From the IMG/VR virus record IMGVR_UViG_3300028377_000042, positions 1-28,654 of that record: a DNA stretch of 28,654 nt; one strand, written 5' to 3'. Below, piece by piece: positions 4,653 through 10,650 of the stretch. This DNA is from a virus. The position numbers and the translations under genes are program-made. The notes beneath the pieces are model-generated. The model was not told the DNA's origin. It was given only the letters and a program-made list of their open reading frames with translations, and ran no database searches. The first letter of the stretch is position 1. Every line of letters starts with the position of its first letter.

Positions 4653-5318
4653 TGTAAACGCTTACATACCCTGCTCATGTAAACGCTTACATACCTGCAC
4701 GACACACTATAATGTAAACGCTTACATACCCTGCTCATGTAAACGCTTACATACCTGCACGACACATCATAATGTAAACGCTTACACGGCACACATCATA
4801 ATGTAAACGCTTACATACCTGCACGACACACTATAATGTAACCGCTTACATAACATACTATAATGTAACCGCTTACATAACATACTATAATGTAAACGCT
4901 TACATAACATACTATAATGTAAACGCTTACATAACACACTATAATGTAACCGCTTACATACCTGCACGACACTATAATGTAACCGCTTACACGGCACACA
5001 TCATAATGTAACCGCTTACATACCTGCACGACACACTATAATGTAAACGCTTACATACCCTGCTCATGTAAACGCTTACATACCTGCACGACACATCATA
5101 ATGTAAACGCTTACACGGCACACATCATAATGTAACCGCTTACATACCTGCACGACACACTACAATGTAACCGCTTACACGGCACACATTATAATGTGAG
5201 CGCTTACATAACACACTATAATGTAACCGCTTACACGGCACACATTATAATGTAACCGCTTACATAACACACTACAATGTAACCGCTTACATAACACACT
5301 ATAATGTAACCGCTTACA
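4653..5318. repeat. array of 23 cre/LacI-type operator palindromes
   Basis: Twenty-three copies of a 14-bp pseudo-palindrome start at 4653, 4678, 4713, 4738, 4773, 4802, 4837, 4864, 4891, 4918, 4945, 4978, 5007, 5042, 5067, 5102, 5131, 5166, 5195, 5222, 5251, 5278 and 5305. Twenty-two read TGTAANCGCTTACA (11 with A, 11 with C at position 6); one (5195) reads TGTGAGCGCTTACA. All fit the cre consensus TGWNANCGNTNWCA. Spacings are 25, 27, 29, 33 or 35 bp. Linkers fall into four types, one carrying GCACGACACA, which shares the core of the dispersed GTGTCGTG motif. Blocks of the array are themselves duplicated (offset 329). It is not coding and not CRISPR (repeats too short, linkers repeated). Candidate roles: regulator sponge, iteron origin or centromere-like site. 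Confidence 0.93.
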
Positions 5319-5451
5319 TACCTACACGACTAAATAAAAAATGTTGTCTTTCAGTCTCCTGAAGCACACACGCATTAGATACCCGCATAAGCGCATACAA
5401 AGCACCTGATGATACTATGTACTGTATGCACTACATAAGCGCACACAAGGC
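5319..5451. other. non-coding spacer between array and terminator
   Basis: No gene is seen. It contains two related stretches (CATAAGCGCATACAAAGC near 5390 and CATAAGCGCACACAAGGC near 5434) and a short inverted repeat near 5348 (TTCAG/CTGAA). With 4404-5318 it makes a gene-free interval of about 1 kb. Confidence 0.6.
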
Positions 5452-5478
5452 AAAAAAAATAAGGCTTACGCCTTATTT
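5452..5478 (-). terminator. rho-independent terminator of the 188-aa gene
   Basis: On the minus strand AAATAAGGC (5478-5470), loop GTAA, GCCTTATTT (5465-5457), with the T-run continuing to 5452. The TAA stop lies in the loop. Confidence 0.93.
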
Positions 5479-6032
5479 AGTTTTTTAGTGATATAGTGAG
5501 GCTTTAAATTATTTTCCACAATCAATTTTTTAACAAGTCCCAATGTCAATTGCATTCCGTTGCGTCTACTCTTTTTCATCCGGCCAACGCTATCAATTAC
5601 AATTTGTTTTTTCAAGTAATAAACTTTTTTATCCGGTAGTGCTATAAGAACACCGCTAATTTTGCTTATATCATGCCAACCGTTAGGGTATGAGTTATAA
5701 CATGTAAATGCTTTGATTTCGTTGTAACTCATCTTATCGAGGTCTTTTTCAAAAGGGCTTGAGTAGTCTACTACTTTACCACCGTTTAATTGAGATTTTA
5801 TAACGCACTCAACTAAGTCACCGACGTTTTTTGAACCGTTGCGGGTTAGGCGGATGCCCAATCGGTTAATTCTTGGTAGTGTTCTAAGATAAGCAAGTGC
5901 GGTGTTTACTCTCATGATAGCGTTACGGTTCCGTGGTTTGCGTTGTTTTTGTTGTTCAAGTTCGGTAATAAAGTCAATCTCTAATTTTGCAATAGTACCA
6001 TACTCAACTTGTTTCGTGGTAGTGTGTTTCAT
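5466..6032 (-). CDS. hypothetical protein, 188 aa
   Basis: The largest unknown gene of the cassette region. ATG 6032 is preceded by AAAGGGATGAT with suitable spacing; promoter 6090-6117. The product is basic (many Lys and Arg), with an N-terminal helical part (ELEQQKQRKPRNRNAIMRVN), a central segment containing NGSKNVGDLVECVIKSQLNGG and a Tyr- and Lys-rich C-terminal half (NGWHDISKISGVLIALPDKK). No family is recognised with confidence; a nucleic-acid-related role is plausible from charge. It sits alone beside the operator array, so a link to it (for example an array-binding protein) is worth considering, though no helix-turn-helix can be named. Trp is TGG. Confidence 0.8.
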   Translation of the reverse strand: MKHTTTKQVEYGTIAKLEIDFITELEQQKQRKPRNRNAIMRVNTALAYLRTLPRINRLGIRLTRNGSKNVGDLVECVIKSQLNGGKVVDYSSPFEKDLDKMSYNEIKAFTCYNSYPNGWHDISKISGVLIALPDKKVYYLKKQIVIDSVGRMKKSRRNGMQLTLGLVKKLIVENNLKPHYITKKLNKA

Positions 6033-6089
6033 AAGATATCATCCCTTTAAAGTTTTTCAAGTAAGTCAATAACTTAACTTGATAATACC

Positions 6090-6117
6090 ATTATAGCACA
6101 CTGAAAAATAGTGTCAA
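6090..6117 (-). promoter_or_regulatory. promoter of the 188-aa gene
   Basis: Minus strand TTGACA (6117-6112), 16 bases ending TGC, TATAAT (6095-6090; extended -10). Confidence 0.88.
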
Positions 6118-6229
6118 CAATTTTATGCAAAAAAAAGAAATCTCTTTTTTGTAACTCTAATAACGGCTTTGGTAAGGCTCCTGAAAGATAAAGATTTTTA
6201 TAATATTCTTTGTGTATCGTTTAAGCATA

Positions 6230-6285
6230 CGCATGCATGCGGATACCCTCCCGCATGCCTGAATCTCCACGCAAGCGGGAGGGTA
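6230..6285. repeat. palindrome and long hairpin in the gene-free gap
   Basis: CGCATGCATGCG (6230-6241) is a perfect 12-bp palindrome. Three bases on, TACCCTCCCGC (6244-6254) pairs exactly with GCGGGAGGGTA (6275-6285), an 11-bp GC-rich stem with a 20-nt loop. No T-run follows, so it is not a simple terminator. It is unusually GC-rich for this genome. The rest of the gap 6033-6393 shows nothing else except the promoter at 6090. Confidence 0.75.
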
Positions 6286-6393
6286 CAAATCTGAAAAGGC
6301 TCATTAATTTTCTTCTTATGGCTCTGTGTGGTCGAAAAATAGTTTATGTCGAAAATTGAAAATGACACGCTCAGCTAAAAACCCCATATATAT

Positions 6394-6416
6394 AAAAAAA
6401 GGGATCCAAAGACCCC
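6394..6416 (-). terminator. terminator of the 6.45-9.44 kb operon
   Basis: On the minus strand GGGGTC (6416-6411), loop TTTG, GATCCC (6406-6401), then seven T (6400-6394). It lies about 40 bases after the last, broken gene of the operon. Confidence 0.85.
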
Positions 6417-6454
6417 AAATCAACCTCATTATACCCACTTTCAAAAAACTACTG

Positions 6455-6790
6455 CTATATTTCTAGATTATCACCCAATACCTCATTATAAAGCTGAACA
6501 CTATTTTCACTAACAAACTGCCTTCTAACAAAAATGCCATCATTATATCTTATAAACAATATTTTCTGGTCTTTAATTCCCCATTCTAAAGCCATATTGT
6601 ATTATCAGGAGCAATATATTCTAATTCAAGTTTAAGTCTATTTACTCCAATAAAGTAAACAACTTCCATTTTTCAAAGTTAACACTTACTTCCTTATACT
6701 TATTACTACTTCTTGAGTTTGAACAATTTACACCATTCCTATACTTAATATAAGTATCATAAATAAATAACTCACTATAACCTTCTTCAT
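6455..6790 (-). pseudogene. broken small membrane- or lipoprotein-like gene (three frameshifts)
   Basis: ATG 6790 has AAGGAG 8 bases upstream and overlaps the previous TAA (TAATG), so translation should be coupled. It starts with a signal-like segment MKKVIVSYLFMILILSIGMV, then hits TAA. Coding continues in the next frame (NCSNSRSSNKYKEVSVNFEK), then another (MEVVYFIGVNRLKLELEYIA), then back to the first (MALEWGIKDQKILFIRYNDG through LGDNLEI, TAG at 6457-6455). Each step is the same shift, consistent with three single-base losses. Rejoined, it would be about 110 aa, possibly an exported lipoprotein (a Cys follows the hydrophobic stretch). Either recent decay or assembly errors. Confidence 0.55.
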
Positions 6791-6972
6791 TATTTTGTCT
6801 CCTTAATATTTCTTATTCGTATCATTGTTCCACATGCACTACATGTTTGTATTCTTGGTTCACTTGTTAATGAGCTCGCAGGTTGGCCGCAATAAGGGCA
6901 AGCATATCGAAGCATATTACCTTTCTTATTAGCAGAAACCATTCGTATTAAGAATTTGTTGAATTTACCCAT
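6790..6972 (-). CDS. zinc-ribbon small protein, 60 aa
   Basis: ATG 6972 is chosen because GAGG lies 8-9 bases upstream; the in-frame GTG at 6981 is part of the ribosome site. Two CxxC knuckles (CPYC, residues 25-28; CSAC, 44-47) make a small zinc ribbon, preceded by a basic N-terminus (MGKFNKFLIR, NKKGNMLR). Such ribbons bind nucleic acid or protein partners; the specific role is unknown. It overlaps the preceding membrane-protein gene by 8 bases and is followed by the frameshifted gene with a TAATG junction, so all are one operon. Confidence 0.78.
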   Translation of the reverse strand: MGKFNKFLIRMVSANKKGNMLRYACPYCGQPASSLTSEPRIQTCSACGTMIRIRNIKETK

Positions 6973-7147
6973 TTTTATCACCTCGGTTTGAAAGATACAT
7001 TAGAAATGATGTTCCTAATAGGTAACCCGTCATTACGAAAAAATTGTGCGCGCCACTTGTTCCGGCATAGTACATAAGATATGATATAAATGAGGCCACT
7101 AAAAATAGCCAAGCTACCAATAGTAAGATTAATTTAAATTTATAAAT
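6965..7147 (-). CDS. small membrane protein, about 60 aa, probable ATT start
   Basis: The product has two hydrophobic segments (FKLILLLVAWLFLVASFISY and FFVMTGYLLGTSFLMYL) joined by a short loop, and a polar end NRGDKNG. The only ATG in frame (7168) has no ribosome site. A perfect GGAGGTG (7161-7155) lies 7 bases before ATT 7147, inside the end of the upstream gene, so ATT initiation (as in infC) is the best reading; the ATG would add MQWRCSK. Overlaps both neighbours. Function unknown; with the next small membrane protein, holin-like or accessory membrane roles are possible but unproven. Trp is TGG. Confidence 0.65.
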   Translation of the reverse strand: MYKFKLILLLVAWLFLVASFISYLMYYAGTSGAHNFFVMTGYLLGTSFLMYLSNRGDKNG

Positions 7148-7292
7148 TTTCGAGCACCTCCATTGCATAACTTATAAGAGATGCAACAATTATTATTAGC
7201 AATATAAACATCACGACAGGTACATGCAGTCCAATCATTATGGTAAAAAATATAATTATAAATGCTAAAATAAATTTTGTAAAATAGTCCAT
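7140..7292 (-). CDS. small membrane protein, 50 aa
   Basis: A short gene: ATG 7292 with AGGTGATC upstream. It begins MDYFTKFILAFIIIFFTIM and has two hydrophobic helices (about residues 5-22 and 25-44) ending SYAMEVLENL, TAA. The codons for MEV encode the ribosome site of the next gene, so the two are coupled. No family recognised. Confidence 0.65.
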   Translation of the reverse strand: MDYFTKFILAFIIIFFTIMIGLHVPVVMFILLIIIVASLISYAMEVLENL

Positions 7293-7301
7293 AATGATCA
7301 C

Positions 7302-7565
7302 CTATATATTTAGATTTTTTATTACCCTATCTTCTTTGTAGCTATAATTTGTAAAATCTTTGATAATTTCTTTTTTGTAGGAATACTTGTCTATTTTAGT
7401 TACTACGTTTAGTTCTGTGTGTGGTGTGGTTATTAAGATAGGACGTTTTGCCTCATTTATTTTTCTAAACTCAGAATTGAGTTTTTCAATTATTTTTTTG
7501 TTTAGAGTATTTACGATGTAGTAATATCTAGATTTTGTTTTTGTTAGTTGTAGTCGTTCATTCAT
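7302..7565 (-). CDS. hypothetical protein, 87 aa
   Basis: ATG 7565 follows AGGTGATAAT directly after the nuclease gene, and it ends in TAG 10 bases before the next gene. A small basic protein beginning MNERLQLTKTKSRYYYIVNT, with a Lys-, Tyr- and Ile-rich second half (KIDKYSYKKEIIKDFTNYSY). No domain is recognised. Its place inside the operon, between a membrane-anchored nuclease and two membrane proteins, is the only functional hint. Confidence 0.72.
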   Translation of the reverse strand: MNERLQLTKTKSRYYYIVNTLNKKIIEKLNSEFRKINEAKRPILITTPHTELNVVTKIDKYSYKKEIIKDFTNYSYKEDRVIKNLNI

Positions 7566-7573
7566 ATTATCAC

Positions 7574-8584
7574 CTAATTGGTGCTATAACCATAAATTTT
7601 TGCACCAAAGTATTTCATTCAATAGTTTTCTCGTTCTTTTAATTTTGTGCGGTCGACTTCTTCAATCATTTCATATTTAAAGTTTTCTATTCCCTCTTGA
7701 AGCATTTCAGTATATAATTTTTTCTTTGTAGTGTTTGATGCGCCTAACCCCGCTTTGGTGTGTTGTTTGATGCGGTTAGCTATATCAACCGTCTTACCAA
7801 CGTAACACTTTCCAGAAGGCATATGAGTTATTTTATAAATGCCACTTATTTTGCGGCCGTTCGTTAGGCGATTGGTCAAATCTTTAACTGGCTCGCGATA
7901 GTACATGTCATATATTGCTTTTCTTAAAGGTAACTCATTTTTAATTTTTGGTAAAACTTTTTTAAGTTCCTCAATTTCTGATATATCTTCAGAAGATATT
8001 TGAATTTTATAAAAATCTTCTTTATTTTGCTCTTCATATTCTCTAATGCGGGCGTTTATTGCGGCCTGCTCTTTACTTCGTAGGTCTTTTAACTGATTCT
8101 CAATTGATTCTTTTTCTTCTGAAAGAGAATTTCGCTTTTCTTCTAAATCTTTTTGAATTGTATTAACTTGGTTTTCATAAGTTTTCTTTAGTTTATCAAC
8201 ATTATCATTAACAATTTGTTTTGCTTCTGCAGTTCTTTGTTCTTTATATTTTTGTGTCTCTTCTTCAATATCTTGATTTAATCTATTTCTAAGTTTATTG
8301 GTTTCTTCAATTGCCTCATTCATTCACTGTTTTTCTAATTGATTAACTTTTCTTTCTTGCTCTTGAAGTTCTTTTTGAAACTCTTGTTTTTGATTATTAA
8401 ATTCTTTCTTCTGTTGCTCTTTCTTGTTACGAAAATTTTCATCTAGTTTGCGATTGAGTTCTTTAGATTTATATTTAGTAATAATATCGACTATTTTGTT
8501 ACTACGCCATAAGCTTAATAATAATATTGTAAAAAGGAGAAATATAATAATAGTCGATATTACTACAGAAATAATTATTTTCAT
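7574..8584 (-). CDS. membrane-anchored coiled-coil GIY-YIG nuclease (DUF4041-like), 336 aa
   Basis: Reading TGA as Trp joins three pieces (TGA at 8326-8324 and 7621-7619). Residues 3-28 are one hydrophobic helix (MKIIISVVISTIIIFLLFTI). Residues 40-200 are a long Glu-, Lys- and Gln-rich coiled coil. A conserved-looking segment (LRKAIYDMYYREPVKDL) precedes a GIY-YIG domain: GIY 248-250, CYVG near 260-263, ANRIKQH with Arg 271 and His 275, and the family's typical ERENYWMKYF end, in which W is the second TGA. The order transmembrane/coiled coil/GIY-YIG is that of phage DUF4041/T5orf172-type proteins. It would cut nucleic acid at the membrane; the target is unknown. Standard-code ribosomes would make only an 86-aa anchor, with an ATG directly after that TGA. 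Confidence 0.85.
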
Positions 8585-8587
8585 TTA

Positions 8588-9043
8588 CTATTCTTTTGTT
8601 TGTGTTTGAGCTTTTTCATCGCTTTCTGATTCAGAATTTTCATCTTCTGTGTTTTGTTTCACAAATTGTTCCACTACTTGCATAATTACATTAATTACTT
8701 GAATAGATATTTCTGCTCGCACTGTTTTTAGAGTAGTTGTCTCTGTTGTTTGATTGTATCCTTGTGTGTGTGCTAGTGTTTTTAGTATATAGTTTGGCTG
8801 CACATTACCTTCTTCATCAGTTTTAGTATTACGAACAATTACAAATTTTTGATTCGTTACTTCTTCTTGATTTACGGTATGATTTGTTAAAGTGACCATA
8901 ATTTCTTCGTTTAAATCAACATCAGTAACAGTTGCTTGAATTTGGTAAAAATTTTGTTCTCCAAATATTCGATCTACATATCCTTTTAATTCTTGATTTA
9001 ACCTATTTTTTTCGTTTGTGATTTGTTCTTTTAACTTGTTCAT
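8588..9043 (-). CDS. hypothetical protein, 151 aa
   Basis: ATG 9043 is preceded by AGGAG at a 9-base spacing; an in-frame TTG at 9052 touches the ribosome site and is not favoured. The product starts with a helix (MNKLKEQITNEKNRLNQELK), has a beta-rich middle (YQIQATVTDVDLNEEIMVTL) and ends in an acidic Glu- and Ser-rich tail (TEDENSESESDEKAQTQTKE). No family recognised. It lies 1 base after the SLOG gene and 3 bases before the nuclease, so it is probably a partner in the same operon. Confidence 0.75.
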   Translation of the reverse strand: MNKLKEQITNEKNRLNQELKGYVDRIFGEQNFYQIQATVTDVDLNEEIMVTLTNHTVNQEEVTNQKFVIVRNTKTDEEGNVQPNYILKTLAHTQGYNQTTETTTLKTVRAEISIQVINVIMQVVEQFVKQNTEDENSESESDEKAQTQTKE

Positions 9044-9044
9044 G

Positions 9045-9440
9045 TTATTCAACTCCTATTTTTTTTATTTTTTCTTCTATATAATTATAGATGATTACTA
9101 CTTTTTGCGGGTACTGTTTTGCTATATTAATTGCATTTTTAGTTCCAGCAGACTCTCCATCTCAGAAGGCAATTATTATATCGCTGGAAATTACTATATT
9201 TTCATTGCGAATTATTGGTGCGGCCCTTCGACTAGCTGAATAGTTTGGATAATATATTGTTATTGGATAACCTTCATTTTTAGCAAAGTTATGGCCCAGT
9301 GTATCCGCACCTTTTTCTCCGCCTGAAACAAAATGAGGTTCTTCTATAAAATATTTGTTTAAAACCGCTTCAACTAATTCTTTTAATGTTTTATAATCTT
9401 TGAATGTTTTTGAACCAATTAATGCAATGTATTTATTCAA
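9045..9440 (-). CDS. SLOG/DUF2493-family protein, 131 aa
   Basis: Start TTG 9440, with AGGAG 8 bases upstream. Reading TGA at 9164-9162 as Trp completes the family signature: ALIGSKTF (Rossmann-like start), VSGGEKGADTLGH, RNENIVISSD and AFWDGESAGTKNAI. These are the motifs of the SLOG (SMF/DprA-LOG) DUF2493 group, which binds nucleotide-like ligands; such proteins occur in phages and in nucleotide-signal defence systems. The ligand here is unknown. It is first in the operon, read from the promoter at 9528. Under the standard code the conserved WDG loop would be lost, which is good evidence for Trp. Confidence 0.85.
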
Positions 9441-9457
9441 ATTTTCAGCTCCTAAAA

Positions 9458-9500
9458 TTTATTTGTTTATTTGTTTATTTGTTTATTTGTTTATTTGTTT
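9458..9500. repeat. (TTTATTTG)5 simple repeat in the operon leader
   Basis: Five exact 8-bp units plus TTT. On the minus strand it forms an A-rich CAAATAAA leader between the promoter (9528) and the SLOG ribosome site. Such repeats can change length by slippage and so alter leader length or mRNA stability. Confidence 0.85.
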
Positions 9501-9527
9501 TTCTTTTCTTCCTCAACCTCTATAATA

Positions 9528-9556
9528 ATTATATCAAATTTTTTGCAAGAAGTCAA
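9528..9556 (-). promoter_or_regulatory. promoter of the SLOG/nuclease operon
   Basis: Minus strand TTGACT (9556-9551), 17 bases ending TGA, TATAAT (9533-9528; extended -10). It is divergent from the late promoter about 80 bases away. Confidence 0.85.
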
Positions 9557-9637
9557 TTTTTAATTAGACCCGTTTATTTTGGTATTAACTACTGTGTACG
9601 TAGTTGCATTCCCGAATTAGGAGATTATGAGAATGTA

Positions 9638-9646
9638 TGATATAAT
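9638..9646 (+). promoter_or_regulatory. late (virion) operon promoter, extended -10
   Basis: TGATATAAT is an extended -10 with no recognisable -35 at the right distance (TTAGGA-like at 9618). The missing -35 suggests dependence on an activator or a phage factor, in contrast to the perfect promoters of the left region. The leader then carries AAGGGGGAG before ATG 9685. Confidence 0.6.
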
Positions 9647-9684
9647 ATATATAGGATGAGAAATATAATTAAGGGGGAGTATAT

Positions 9685-10650
9685 ATGAGTAAAAAATGCC
9701 CTGTTTGTAATCAGCAGTCAGAGCTAGTCTATTCAAACAATCCTTTAGCCCAACCTATTTGTTATGATTGTGCTGAAGATATGATAGATTCTAACAATCT
9801 AGAACATGCTGATTTTTTCTGTAGAACGTATAATATACCTTTTAATCCAGATAAATGAATAAAAATGATAGAAAAAGATGAAGACAATGTTATTAGAAGT
9901 TATATAAAATACTATGTAGAAATAGATGAAAACCCTAAATATACAACTTCAACTAGAGATGTTTGAAAGAAAGCAAATAAAGAATGAGAAAGAACTATTA
10001 CGCATTCTCAACTGTTAGAAAATATGGAAGCAGTTAAGAAAGACTTTGTAAAACGCGGAGAAGTTAAGTGAGGACCTGATTATACTTTTGAAGAATTAAT
10101 TCAATTAGAGAATTTATTTTCGACAACTATTGCGGCCTTTGATATTAACAATCCGATGCAAATCGACTCAATTAAAAAAGTTTGTAAGCTTTCAGTAATG
10201 ATTGACAAATCTGTGCAAGAGAAAAATATTAAAAAAATTAAAGACCTTTCTGAGTCTTATAATAAATTTATTAAAACAGCTAAAATCGATGAAATGATTG
10301 AGTCTTCACAAGGAGATGTTTTAAGAACTGTTGCTGATTTGGCAAACTATATAGAAAAAGAAGGTTTTGAATTTGAATATTATGATAATTACGAAAGAGA
10401 TGTAGTTGATACTACAATTAATGATATTAAAGAGTATTTAAGAACATTGGTGTTAGAGTCAACTGGTCTTGAACAAACTCTTGAAACAATTAAAAGAGGT
10501 TACGAGAAAAAGAAGCACGATGACGCAAATGAAAAGGCTACTGAGGAATTTTCTCTTGAGGATGCTTATTCACAAGCTAAAGAAGATTTTAATGAGGAAA
10601 TAGACAACGAGTTAGACAGTGAAGGCATCACTGATGAAGACCTTGAGTAA
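9685..10650 (+). CDS. zinc-ribbon protein in small-terminase position, 321 aa
   Basis: Four in-frame TGA codons (9856, 9964, 9985, 10069) are read as Trp, giving KWIKMIEK, DVWKKANKEWERTI and KWGPDYTFEEL. A ribosome site GGGGGAG precedes ATG 9685. The N-terminus holds a zinc ribbon (C5, C8, C26, C29). The middle is helical, with a WGxDYTxEELxxLE segment, and the C-terminus is acidic (DNELDSEGITDEDLE). It is the first gene of the virion operon, directly before the large terminase and overlapping it by 8 bases. By position it may be the DNA-recognising small terminase, but no classical small-terminase helix-turn-helix is evident, so this is tentative. Under the standard code it would be cut to 57 aa. 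Confidence 0.75.

Noticed and set aside
4782-5029. Two overlapping ORFs on the minus strand with repeated CKRLHYS or YIIVCYVSG units
   Set aside because: They are frames through the operator array; no ribosome site, no promoter in the right place, and the repeats are DNA palindromes.
4653-5318. CRISPR array
   Set aside because: Repeats are 14-16 bp, spacing varies, and the linkers are themselves repeated; no cas genes are present.
6600-6740. Programmed frameshifting to explain the broken gene
   Set aside because: Three shifts in about 300 bases without slippery heptamers or stem structures; decay or sequence error is simpler.
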